Positions 7,579 through 15,408 of a DNA stretch of 26,087 nucleotides are shown here, piece by piece; positions within the stretch are counted from its first letter, which is position 1, and the number at the start of each line of letters is the position of its first letter. Position numbers and translations under genes: made by a program. The stretch covers positions 1-26,087 of the forward strand of contig CAZUAY010000011.1 in NCBI GenBank assembly GCA_964618405.1. Direction: 5' to 3'. The notes beneath the pieces were generated by a model that was not told where the DNA came from, did not search any database, and saw only the letters and a list, made by a program, of their open reading frames with translations. The DNA is from JBBQIY01 sp964618405 (GTDB taxonomy: Bacteria > Verrucomicrobiota > Kiritimatiellia > RFP12 > UBA3636).

Positions 7579-7659
7579 ACAAAGTTAGCGACAAAGTTCG
7601 CGACAAAGGTTTTTACTAGCGACTTCTCTAGCGACTTCTCTAGCGACTCGCGACTTCTT
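7579..7659. repeat. Two adjoining 12-bp tandem arrays with GCGAC core
   Basis: The first array (7579-7614) is ACAAAGTTAGCG, ACAAAGTTCGCG and a degenerate third unit. The second (7616-7659) is CTAGCGACTTCT twice plus a partial unit, and it runs into the 3' end of nudC. The first-array units are exact reverse complements (rotated) of units at 10121 and 10230. Confidence 0.75.
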
Positions 7660-8419
7660 CCCCCAACCAATGATCGATCAGTGCACGGGCAAGGCTGAGT
7701 TTCGAGGGGAGTTCTGGGAGCGCGTCACGCGTGAAGAAGCGTGCCGCTTTAAGTTCTGTTTCTTGGAGCTTAATTTCGCCGGACACATAATCGGCGTTGA
7801 ATCCTATCATCTGTCCACAGGGATACGGCCAGGGTTGACTTGCAAAATAGCGGATGTTGTCGATGATGAGTCCCGTCTCTTCGAGAACTTCTCGTTTGAC
7901 GCACTGCTCGAGCGTTTCGCCGGGTTCAAGAAACCCTGCCACGAGCCCGTAGAATGATCCTCTAAAATTGAGGCCTTGCACCATCAGCACGGAGTCACCT
8001 TTGTGCACCAACACGATCACCGCCGGGGCAACATGCGGATAGATCTCCGTTGCACACGACGTGCATTGCTTCATGAGTAACCCAGCATGTTTCGTTGTGC
8101 CACCACAACGGGAGCAGTACTTCGTCGTAGAATCCCAGAAAAGCAATTCCGCTCCGTGTCCGGCTTTCTCATAAAAACAGCGTTCAATCAGCGAAAAAGA
8201 TTCTCGCAACGGCACAATTGTAAAGTCGCTTTCATCCGGCGCGAGATCCGTTTCGTACGCCATGCATCGGCGACCGTCAAGTTCGCCGATATCGTGTGGC
8301 AGGGTGTCGACTCTGCCACGCAGCGGTGGCTGGGTGCTGACCATGACTCCGCCGTTGCTACGACTGAGCACGAGCTTGCCGTCATAAAACACAAACCAAA
8401 TTTTCTCAGACACTTCCAT
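7640..8419 (-). CDS. nudC: NAD(+)/NADH diphosphatase (NudC family Nudix hydrolase)
   Basis: The 259-residue enzyme is predicted to cleave NAD(H) to NMN(H) and AMP, and in other bacteria to remove NAD caps from RNA. A zinc ribbon (Cys102, Cys105, Cys119, Cys122) precedes a perfect Nudix box GX5EX7REVXEEXGL at 162-184. The NudC-specific SQPWPYP motif at 194-200 distinguishes it from other Nudix enzymes. Length and domain order are as in known NudC. The start overlaps the end of lnt by 14 nt, so the two genes are cotranscribed. Two oddities: residues 34-42 are encoded by a copy of the 24-bp palindrome, and the last residues (EEVASR) plus the stop codon come from the 12-bp repeat array. Confidence 0.93.
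   Translation of the reverse strand: MEVSEKIWFVFYDGKLVLSRSNGGVMVSTQPPLRGRVDTLPHDIGELDGRRCMAYETDLAPDESDFTIVPLRESFSLIERCFYEKAGHGAELLFWDSTTKYCSRCGGTTKHAGLLMKQCTSCATEIYPHVAPAVIVLVHKGDSVLMVQGLNFRGSFYGLVAGFLEPGETLEQCVKREVLEETGLIIDNIRYFASQPWPYPCGQMIGFNADYVSGEIKLQETELKAARFFTRDALPELPSKLSLARALIDHWLGEEVASR
8296..8319. repeat. 24-bp palindrome copy inside nudC
   Basis: GTGGCAGGGT-GTCG-ACTCTGCCAC is a 10-bp inverted repeat with one G-T pair. It encodes NudC residues 34-42 (RGRVDTLPH) in the poorly conserved N-terminal domain. It matches the lnt copy (reverse complement) in all 20 arm positions. Confidence 0.8.
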
Positions 8420-10022
8420 AACCCATTCGCTTTCTAATCATCATGCCTAGCACGCCGCAGAAGAGCAGTGCACAAGGAATGCCAAAGACCCAGTCTCCCC
8501 ATTTCGAATAAAGCGTTCCGCCCGGATTGCGAACCAGCGGCACGGGGAGAGATAAAAATCCTCCCTCAGCATCTTCTGAACTCGCACCATAAGCGCTCAG
8601 AACAGCGGTCACGCCGCGGTTGGAACTACGAACCATCGGCACTCCGTTTTCCACCGCACGGAAGACCGCTTGTGCATGATGCTGGGCGGGCTCAGCCGAC
8701 CCGAAGAACCAAGCATCGTTACTCTGCGTAATGAGAATCGTTGCGCCCGCCTTCACCGCCGCTCTCGAAAGGCTTGCCACGGTATCCTCAAAACAAATCA
8801 ACGGGCTCACGCGCGCACCGCCTGCAATCTCCATGATGACAGGACCGCTTCCTGGTGAACACGAAACGCCTGCTGGTGCGAAGCGCTGAAGAAATGTCAG
8901 TGTCTTGTCGGCTGGAATATATTCGCCAAACGGGACGAGGTGCTGCTTCCGATAAACGCCCTCGATGACGGCGTTCGTTCCAAAGAGAAATGAAGAGTTG
9001 TAAACATGCTCAACGCCAGCCGCATCCGTCCACAATTCCGTTCCTCCAGCGAGAATCGGAGTCCCCAACGAGTGGGCGAAACCAAGGATATCAGCTTGAA
9101 GTAATACATCCGGCATATTGGCATAGAGAACGGTCTCAGGCCACACGATCAAGTCTGGCTTGAACAGCCCGAGCGTCTGCGTATATTCGGAAAGTCTTTT
9201 GTAAGCTTTCGGCGACTCCTCATCATCGAACTCGAAGATACAGGGCAAACTTGGATTCACGGCACCGATCGAAACAGAGTCGGCTCTCGCCTCCTCAAGA
9301 CGCATCGTTTTGACACGTTTCGCACCCCAGACCATGACCAACAGCAACACAAAGAGCGAGAGCATGAGATCGAAATGGCGTCGCGTCGAATCCGATCGTC
9401 CGCGAATATTGCGCCACGTCCTCACGCCTGCTCCTGCGATCCCGGAGTTGACGAACACAATCACGAACGAGACGGCATACACGCCACCGAGCGATGCCAC
9501 TTGCACCACGGGCAAGAAGCTCGTTTGCGAAACGCCAAGCGCATTCCAGGCAAATCCCGTCAGTATCGTTGAGCGAAGGTATTCTGTGCCGCACCAGAGT
9601 AGCGACACGGCCACGGGAAGCCCCGTTTCAAACACGGTACGTCGCCATCCGGTCGTGGCAGAGTCTCCACCCTGCCACAGGTATGAGGCGGCCATCCCGA
9701 AGAGGCCCATGAACATCGCACACCACGCGCTGAGCCCCATGAGCCCAAACGTAACGAGCAACACGGGACCGCCGTTATGCCGCAATTCCATGAGCCATGA
9801 AATCGAAAAGAGCCAGAAAGCGAGGCCAAAAATAAAACCAAAGCGAAAGCCTTCACGTGGTTTCGCAAAACGGACCATCACCAGCAAGGGCACGAGACAA
9901 AACCAAGCGGCATCCGACTGATTGGTATCAGGGAACGCGAGCGAGAGCGCCGCGCCCGTGATGGCGCAGAGAAGGTAGGTGGCAGCGCGTTTTAGTTTCG
10001 TTGTTGTTTCGGGAGAAGGCAT
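8406..10022 (-). CDS. lnt: Apolipoprotein N-acyltransferase
   Basis: The 538-residue inner-membrane enzyme adds the third acyl chain to the N-terminal cysteine of lipoproteins, the last step of lipoprotein maturation in Gram-negative bacteria. The N-terminal half has about six to eight membrane helices (about 12-250). The periplasmic nitrilase-like domain follows, with the catalytic triad at Glu296 (IVWPETV), Lys359 (RKQHLVPFGEY) and Cys410 (LICFED), and a final membrane helix near 515-533. It overlaps nudC by 14 nt. No Shine-Dalgarno is visible; the ATG is preceded within 10 nt by an array of AATTACG heptads on the plus strand. Residues 115-123 (LWQGGDSAT) are encoded by a palindromic repeat inserted in a loop between membrane helices. 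Confidence 0.94.
   Translation of the reverse strand: MPSPETTTKLKRAATYLLCAITGAALSLAFPDTNQSDAAWFCLVPLLVMVRFAKPREGFRFGFIFGLAFWLFSISWLMELRHNGGPVLLVTFGLMGLSAWCAMFMGLFGMAASYLWQGGDSATTGWRRTVFETGLPVAVSLLWCGTEYLRSTILTGFAWNALGVSQTSFLPVVQVASLGGVYAVSFVIVFVNSGIAGAGVRTWRNIRGRSDSTRRHFDLMLSLFVLLLVMVWGAKRVKTMRLEEARADSVSIGAVNPSLPCIFEFDDEESPKAYKRLSEYTQTLGLFKPDLIVWPETVLYANMPDVLLQADILGFAHSLGTPILAGGTELWTDAAGVEHVYNSSFLFGTNAVIEGVYRKQHLVPFGEYIPADKTLTFLQRFAPAGVSCSPGSGPVIMEIAGGARVSPLICFEDTVASLSRAAVKAGATILITQSNDAWFFGSAEPAQHHAQAVFRAVENGVPMVRSSNRGVTAVLSAYGASSEDAEGGFLSLPVPLVRNPGGTLYSKWGDWVFGIPCALLFCGVLGMMIRKRMGYGSV
9655..9678. repeat. 24-bp palindrome copy inside lnt
   Basis: GTGGCAGAGT-CTCC-ACCCTGCCAC lies in inverted orientation relative to the nudC copy. 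Reverse-complemented, its arms are identical to those of the nudC copy. It encodes Lnt residues 115-123 in a loop between membrane helices. Confidence 0.8.
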
Positions 10023-10028
10023 GGGAGA

Positions 10029-10077
10029 AATTAGGAATTAGGAATTACGAATTACGAATTACGAATTACGAATTGGG
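10029..10077. repeat. Heptanucleotide array (AATTACG), seven units
   Basis: Seven consecutive 7-bp units: AATTAGG twice, AATTACG four times, AATTGGG once. The array ends 7 nt upstream of the lnt start codon and takes the place where a ribosome binding site would be. Confidence 0.9.
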
Positions 10078-10120
10078 AGTGTGTGGAGTTTTAGACAAGA
10101 TTACAAGATTGGTGAAATTA

Positions 10121-10159
10121 AACTTTGTCGCGAACTTTGGCGCAAGCTTTGTCGAAAAA
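10121..10159. repeat. 12-bp GTCGC-core array, copy 1
   Basis: Units AACTTTGTCGCG, AACTTTGGCGCA and AGCTTTGTCGAA are followed by AAA. The 39-nt stretch recurs at 10230-10268 with a single difference. Confidence 0.85.
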
Positions 10160-10229
10160 ATGGAGGGTGGGGTTTGCCACAAGAAACACAAAAAAAAGAA
10201 GGTGTTAGGGGTTAGGGGCTAGCTCTCAA

Positions 10230-10268
10230 AACTTTGTCGCTAACTTTGGCGCAAGCTTTGTCGAAAAA
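10230..10268. repeat. 12-bp GTCGC-core array, copy 2
   Basis: Units AACTTTGTCGCT, AACTTTGGCGCA and AGCTTTGTCGAA. Only position 12 of the first unit differs from copy 1 (T versus G). It lies 109 nt from copy 1, in the same orientation. Confidence 0.85.
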
Positions 10269-10300
10269 TTCATTCGGGGTGATGGCATAGGGCGGCAATG

Positions 10301-11299
10301 CTAGGTCTGCGGTGGAGTAACTTGCGCAGCAACAAGATTTTTAAGATACGTGAAGATCTTATTTTTCTGTTCAGCTAGCTCTCCTTGAACGGTAGCGCCA
10401 GCGGCGCGGGCATGTCCGCCACCGCCCCATGTCGCACAAATTTCTGAGGCATCATAAGGTTCACTCGCGCGAAGGCTAATATTGATCGGTTTGTCGAGAA
10501 AAATTTGTCGAATAAAAAGAGCGATCTCAACCCCTTTCACAGAACGAGGGATATCCACAAAACTGTCAGAATCCAAAGAGGTGCACTGTTCCGCCTCGTA
10601 ATCAGCAGGGTTCAGACTCGCGATAGCAACTCGGCCATCGTCGGAAACCTCTAGCGATTCGAGCAAGCGACGCTGAAGATGCAATTGACGAAGATTCACG
10701 CGGCAGAAGATCGCATCGTTGATCATTGAGAACCGAGCACCAGCCTCAAGCAGTACGGCGGCGCGCCTCAAGGTTTCGGGTAAGGTGCAGGAATAGGAGA
10801 AACGCCCCGTGTCCGTGACCATGCCAAGCCACAGAGCCTCAGCAATCCCGCGCGTCATCGGCAGGTCACCCGCTTCGATGACGGATTGCACGAGTTCGGC
10901 GGAAGAGCTTGACGCTGGGTCGATAAGATAAAGCGGGGCGAAACCAGAGTTGCTCTTGTGATGATCGATGCAAAAGCCGATGAGCTTTTCGGCATGACCT
11001 CTTAGCGCCTCTGGTATACGGGAGAAGTCGCCACAGTCGACCACGGCCATCACGTCGCCATCAAGGGGAACATAGTCGTTTGCAGGAATAATTTTATCAA
11101 GATCTTCGAGAAAATTAAATTCGTCACCGAGCGGTTCAAGACCCACGCAAACGGCGCGACGACCGGCGGCTTGCAGCGTGAGGCAGAGTCCGAGAGCCGC
11201 GCCAGCAGCGTCGCCGTCGGGACGGAGATGCGCGGTGATGACGATACGTCCGGGGCAGTCGAGGAGGGCCTGAGCCATTTCAGCGGAGCTTGTTTTCAT
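10301..11299 (-). CDS. nrnA: DHH-family phosphoesterase (NrnA-like oligoribonuclease / pAp phosphatase)
   Basis: The 332-residue cytoplasmic enzyme is predicted to degrade very short RNA or DNA oligonucleotides and possibly dephosphorylate pAp. Metal-binding motifs are present in order: H24-L-R-P-D28-G-D30, V-D88-C-G-D91, and I-D112-H-H114. The C-terminal DHHA1 substrate domain carries GGGGHARAAG at 292-301. The length fits NrnA rather than RecJ. Its ATG overlaps the stop codon of the upstream kinase gene by 4 nt (ATGA), so translation is coupled. In many bacteria nrnA sits in the rbfA-truB cluster; here truB is 10 kb away and nrnA closes a recA-ftsH-kinase operon. The biochemical subtype is inferred from family only. 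Confidence 0.85.
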   Translation of the reverse strand: MKTSSAEMAQALLDCPGRIVITAHLRPDGDAAGAALGLCLTLQAAGRRAVCVGLEPLGDEFNFLEDLDKIIPANDYVPLDGDVMAVVDCGDFSRIPEALRGHAEKLIGFCIDHHKSNSGFAPLYLIDPASSSSAELVQSVIEAGDLPMTRGIAEALWLGMVTDTGRFSYSCTLPETLRRAAVLLEAGARFSMINDAIFCRVNLRQLHLQRRLLESLEVSDDGRVAIASLNPADYEAEQCTSLDSDSFVDIPRSVKGVEIALFIRQIFLDKPINISLRASEPYDASEICATWGGGGHARAAGATVQGELAEQKNKIFTYLKNLVAAQVTPPQT

Positions 11300-13371
11300 C
11301 TAAGTGCCTCGCGGACTTTAGTCGCGAGCTCCTGTGTTGAAAAAGGTTTCTGGATAAAGTGCACACCCTCATCAAGGGTACCATTGCGAGAAATAATATC
11401 GGCAGTATACCCACTCATGAAAAGACACTTGAGGTCAGGCTTTTGGGATTGCAGGGTCGAGGCTAAATCCCTTCCATTCATTTCGGGCATAACGATATCA
11501 GTCATGAGCAGGTCAATCGGATCGATGTACTCGCGGACGCAATGGATCGCTTCGTCTGGGCTATCAACCGGCAGCACGGTGTAGCCTAATCTTCTGAGTA
11601 TCGTTGTTGTCAGATCCAGAATCATCGACTCATCTTCTACTAAGAGAATAGTTTCCGTACCGAGTTCCATCGGTTTGATTTGCGTAGCCTCCGTCAATGG
11701 ATCAACTAGCGGAGCCTGCTGCGGAAGAAAAATTTTAAACGTCGTTCCTTTTCCCAACTCGCTTTGAACATCAATGAAACCATTGTTTTGCTTGACGACA
11801 CCGTAAACCGTTGCCAATCCTAAACCCGTCCCCTTCCCCACCTCTTTCGTAGTAAAGAACGGCTCAAACAGGTGGTTCATGGTTTCACGATTCATGCCAC
11901 AACCCGTATCTCGGACTGAGAGCACCACATATTGACCCGGCAAGGAACCGGCATGACTCGCACACGAAGCCTCATCAATTGTAGCGGTCTCGGTGACGAT
12001 GGTGATCGTCCCTACATCGTCAATCGCGTCTTGAGCATTAATACATAAATTGGTCAAAAGCTGGTCGATTTGAGATGGATCAATCTTGACTGGGGGCAGA
12101 CTTCGGTCTGGATTCCAAAGAAATTCTATTGCTTCACCGATAAGACGGCGCAGCATTTTGAGCATCCCTTCCACGGTTTCGTTGAGATCGATAATCTGGG
12201 GTGACACGGGCTGCTTACGCGCGAAAGTCAGGAGTTGTCGAACGAGATTAGCCGAATGCCCAGCGGCTTTGAGAACTTCTTGTAAATTCGTGAAAATAGA
12301 CGTCGTCGGATTTGCTTCTTCCTGAGCCATCTCGGCATGGCCCACAATAGCCTGTAGCATGTTATTAAAGTCGTGGGCTACGCCTCCGGCCAGACGGCCA
12401 ACCGACTCCATTTTTTGAGCCTGTTCGAACTGGGCGGTCAACGCCAGGTGCTCAGTAATGTCTCGTTTGACGGCAACATAGTTGACAATGCGTCCCGTCT
12501 CGTCGAGCACCGGAGAAATCGTTGCCTCTTCTGTGTAGAAAGTGCCATCTTTGCGTTTATTGACAAGTTGACCCTTCCATGTGGCTCCGTTGGAAATGAT
12601 GGCCCAGAGTTCTCGGTAAAAATCTGCATCCTGCTTTCCGCTCTTGAGGACGCGTGGGTTTTGCCCTAACGCTTCGCCGACGGTGTAGCCCGTGATTTCT
12701 CCAAAAGCAGGGTTCACGTATTGAATCGTTCCTTCAACGTCGGTGATCACGATCGTCGCGGACGACTGCTCAATGGCGGTGGAGAGGCGCGTTAGATCTG
12801 CCCTCGTTTTCTTCTCGTCGGCGATCAGGTGTGCCTGCTGAACACGTAGATAAGCGGCGGTTGAAAGCTGGGTTACAAAAGAAAGAAGCAGTTGAGCAAC
12901 ACATTCGAACTGGGGACGAGACATGATTGGAACGTCGTGGAAGGCCTCCATGAAGTCCGATTCGTTTGACCCGAACTCGTGCGCATAAGCTCGAATAATA
13001 GCATCCACATGTGTTTCGTGGCGCACCTGCCCAATCAACCAATTGGCCACATGTTGATTGCCAACCTTGATGCTCACACCAGCATCCCAAAGCCCCCCGC
13101 CTAGGCCAGGTTGAATAATGGGCTCTACTCGATCCTGTCGGCCGAGTTCGGTATCCAACGTGGAGCAGTTGGCGCAACCCTTTTTTGTTTTGTGGATAAT
13201 TTCGGTGTACAGACGCGTGAAATTACTGCCCACCGTAATGGGCGTCCCGTCGCGCTGCGTGATGACGGAGGCAACACCCGTCGCTGTAGAGAATTCATCC
13301 TGTAGCCGCTGAATTTCCTTGCGATCGAAAAACTCATCAAAGGCAGCGATATTGGTTTCCGAGCTTGTCAT
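11296..13371 (-). CDS. Hybrid sensor histidine kinase with PocR and PAS domains and C-terminal receiver
   Basis: The 691-residue protein is cytoplasmic, with no membrane helix. Residues 13-180 form a PocR sensory domain (conserved G-L-W-D-A-G near 93 and a C-x2-C at 66-69), which in related proteins senses small hydrocarbon derivatives. A PAS domain follows (about 192-308; V-N-P-A-F, then G-R-I-V-N-Y). Next are the dimerisation helix with phospho-acceptor His333 (GVAHDFNNML), the HATPase domain (N-box QDAI, G1 DTGCGM, FEPFFTTK, GTGLGL) and a receiver domain with Asp625 (LLMTDIVMPEMNG). There is no separate response regulator next to it. It starts 15 nt after ftsH stops and overlaps nrnA by 4 nt. 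The signal and output are unknown. Confidence 0.9.
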   Translation of the reverse strand: MTSSETNIAAFDEFFDRKEIQRLQDEFSTATGVASVITQRDGTPITVGSNFTRLYTEIIHKTKKGCANCSTLDTELGRQDRVEPIIQPGLGGGLWDAGVSIKVGNQHVANWLIGQVRHETHVDAIIRAYAHEFGSNESDFMEAFHDVPIMSRPQFECVAQLLLSFVTQLSTAAYLRVQQAHLIADEKKTRADLTRLSTAIEQSSATIVITDVEGTIQYVNPAFGEITGYTVGEALGQNPRVLKSGKQDADFYRELWAIISNGATWKGQLVNKRKDGTFYTEEATISPVLDETGRIVNYVAVKRDITEHLALTAQFEQAQKMESVGRLAGGVAHDFNNMLQAIVGHAEMAQEEANPTTSIFTNLQEVLKAAGHSANLVRQLLTFARKQPVSPQIIDLNETVEGMLKMLRRLIGEAIEFLWNPDRSLPPVKIDPSQIDQLLTNLCINAQDAIDDVGTITIVTETATIDEASCASHAGSLPGQYVVLSVRDTGCGMNRETMNHLFEPFFTTKEVGKGTGLGLATVYGVVKQNNGFIDVQSELGKGTTFKIFLPQQAPLVDPLTEATQIKPMELGTETILLVEDESMILDLTTTILRRLGYTVLPVDSPDEAIHCVREYIDPIDLLMTDIVMPEMNGRDLASTLQSQKPDLKCLFMSGYTADIISRNGTLDEGVHFIQKPFSTQELATKVREALR

Positions 13372-13386
13372 TTTGTGAAACGTACG

Positions 13387-15405
13387 CTAGGCGGGCTGAG
13401 CAGGTTCAGGAGCGGGCGGAAGCGGAGGAGGAAGTTCCGGTGGAAGTTCACCGCGTTCTTCGGGTGTACGAACATGACCGAACTTGACAATATCCTCGGC
13501 AACGATGCCCGAAACGGTTTCCTTTTCGAGAAGCTCAGCCACAAGCTTTTCAACGGCATCTCGGTTTGCCTCAAGCATGCCCCGCGCTTGTTCATGGGCG
13601 GCGCGCAACATTCGTGTGACTTCTGCATCAATCAACTCTGCGGTCTTCTCACTATAATCCTGCGAGCGATTCATTTCGCGACCGAGAAATACGAGGTCGT
13701 CATGATGACCGAACGTTCGAGGACCCATAGCCTCACTCATGCCCCATTCGCAAACCATCGAGCGAGCAATCTGCGTTGCCTGAGAAAGATCCTGCCTCGC
13801 GCCAGTGCAAATATCTGTAAGAAACAGCTCCTCTGCAACGCGGCCGCCCATACTGATTACCAGTGCAGAGAGCAGATGCGAGCGCGACATACTGACCCGA
13901 TCTTTCGTTGGCAGGAACATCGTGCTTCCGAGCGACATCCCTCGGGGGATGATCGTGACCTTGTGCAGGGGGTCGGCCTCTGGGCTGAGTACGGTGAGAA
14001 TCGCATGGCCCGCCTCGTGATAGGCCGTGAGCTTCTTCTGCTCATCATCAATCTTTCGGCTACGCTTTTCCTTGCCCCACATCACCTTGTCGCGCGCTTC
14101 CTCGAGATCATCAAGGTCCACGCTCTCCTTGTTAAGACGAGCACCGATAAGCGCTGCCTCGTTAATCAAATTCGCGAGATCCGCCCCAGAGAAACCCGGT
14201 GTTCCACGTGCAATGATGGTGAGGTCAACGCCCTCGGAAAGTTTAATCTTAGCGGCGTGCACCTTCAAAATATCAGCACGCCCTTCAAGCGTAGGGAGAT
14301 CAATCACAATCTGTCGATCAAAACGACCTGGACGCAGGAGTGCTGGATCGAGCACATCGGGGCGGTTCGTCGCCGCAATAACCACGACACCATCGTTAGC
14401 CTCGAATCCATCCATCTCCACGAGCAACGCATTGAGCGTCTGTTCGCGCTCATCGTGCCCGCCACCAATGCCCGTAAAGCGGCTTCGGCCGACAGCGTCA
14501 ATTTCATCGATAAAGAGGAGACAAGGCGAATTTTTCTTCGCCTGTTCAAACATATCACGAACGCGCGACGCGCCGACGCCGACAAACATCTCAACAAAAT
14601 CCGAACCGCTGATGCTGAAGAACGGCACGTCTGCCTCTCCCGCGATCGCTCTCGCAAGCAAGGTCTTGCCCGTTCCGGGGGCACCGCAGAGCAGGACACC
14701 CTTGGGCATCTTGCCTCCGAGGCGCTGGAACTTCTCTGGAGACTTCAGGTACTCAACGATTTCCTCAACTTCTTCCTTGGCCTCCTGAATACCGGCGACT
14801 TCCTTGAAGGTGATTTTACGTCCATCTCGCACAAGTTGCTTCGCACGACTCTTGCCGAACGACATCGCACCACCGCTGGCTGCACGCATCTGTCGGACGA
14901 AGATAAAATAGATCACGCCAATCAAGAGCAACGTCGGAAAGATGTTGTAGAGGAAAAGCGACGCATGGTTATTTTGGCGTTTGTGTTTAACACCAACGCC
15001 TTTGTCCACCAGCATCTTCTCTACCGGATCGGTCTCGCCGACGTTAACCTTCCAAAGCGGCGGCACCTTGGTAGCAAGCGCTGTTTGCTCGGGCGTAGCC
15101 ATTTCGGGAACGGTTGTCTCGCCCTTCACATAGTTCATGCCCGAATCGTGGTAGATCACGACGTCTTTGACGAGTCCGTCATTAACAATACCCACGAAAT
15201 CAGGGCTATAAGCGATCTCTACGCTCTTTTCGCCCCCATTCATCCAGAGGGCCGACACAACGCCAACAAGCAAGATAACCGTGAGCCATGCGCCGACGAG
15301 GCGTCCAGGAGGTGGCGAAGCCGCCTCTTGTACTTTACCATCCGCTTTGCGCTCAGGCCGCGGCATTCTTGCCTTCTCTTCCTTCTCGTATTTTTGTTCT
15401 GGCAT
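13387..15405 (-). CDS. ftsH: ATP-dependent zinc metalloprotease FtsH
   Basis: The 672-residue membrane-bound AAA+ protease degrades misassembled membrane proteins and short-lived regulators. There is a basic N-terminal extension (about 1-33), a first membrane helix (about 36-54), a periplasmic part with an unusual K/H-rich end, and a second helix (about 150-170). The AAA domain has Walker A GAPGTGKT (241-248), Walker B IDEID with Asp300-Glu301, and the second region of homology ending in RPGRFD. The zinc protease motif HEAGH is at 463-467. A proline-rich tail (PPELPPPLPP) ends the protein. The ATG lies 3 nt after the recA stop codon, so the genes are coupled. The opposite strand is open over the full length but is a shadow. 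Confidence 0.96.
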   Translation of the reverse strand: MPEQKYEKEEKARMPRPERKADGKVQEAASPPPGRLVGAWLTVILLVGVVSALWMNGGEKSVEIAYSPDFVGIVNDGLVKDVVIYHDSGMNYVKGETTVPEMATPEQTALATKVPPLWKVNVGETDPVEKMLVDKGVGVKHKRQNNHASLFLYNIFPTLLLIGVIYFIFVRQMRAASGGAMSFGKSRAKQLVRDGRKITFKEVAGIQEAKEEVEEIVEYLKSPEKFQRLGGKMPKGVLLCGAPGTGKTLLARAIAGEADVPFFSISGSDFVEMFVGVGASRVRDMFEQAKKNSPCLLFIDEIDAVGRSRFTGIGGGHDEREQTLNALLVEMDGFEANDGVVVIAATNRPDVLDPALLRPGRFDRQIVIDLPTLEGRADILKVHAAKIKLSEGVDLTIIARGTPGFSGADLANLINEAALIGARLNKESVDLDDLEEARDKVMWGKEKRSRKIDDEQKKLTAYHEAGHAILTVLSPEADPLHKVTIIPRGMSLGSTMFLPTKDRVSMSRSHLLSALVISMGGRVAEELFLTDICTGARQDLSQATQIARSMVCEWGMSEAMGPRTFGHHDDLVFLGREMNRSQDYSEKTAELIDAEVTRMLRAAHEQARGMLEANRDAVEKLVAELLEKETVSGIVAEDIVKFGHVRTPEERGELPPELPPPLPPAPEPAQPA

Positions 15406-15408
15406 CGA

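Larger units (their letters stand above)
7157..7639. other. Gene-poor convergent gap filled with repeats
   Basis: I see no credible gene in this 483-nt gap between the oxidoreductase terminator and the nudC stop codon. It holds a copy of the 24-bp palindrome (about 7213-7234), a two-hairpin element (7446-7504), a GATTAG direct repeat near 7562-7576, and two 12-bp tandem arrays (7579-7639). The reading frames here are short and made of repeat sequence. Confidence 0.6.
10023..10300. other. Repeat-mosaic intergenic region between nrnA and lnt
   Basis: No gene is supported in this 278-nt gap. From left to right it holds AATTACG heptads, an ACAAGATT tandem (about 10094-10110), a 12-bp GTCGC array, a CACAAGAAACACAA-type A-rich stretch, two GTTAGGG heptads (10204-10217) and a second 12-bp array. 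A plus-strand reading frame at 10001-10222 is simply translated repeat. Confidence 0.6.

Noticed and set aside
10001..10222. 73-codon plus-strand frame with N-Y-E-L-R-I-T repeats
   Set aside because: It is a translation of the AATTACG heptads and other repeats, and begins inside lnt.
7579..10268. CRISPR array suggested by repeated 39-nt blocks
   Set aside because: There are only two long copies, with continuous 12-bp units, no spacers of regular length and no cas genes.
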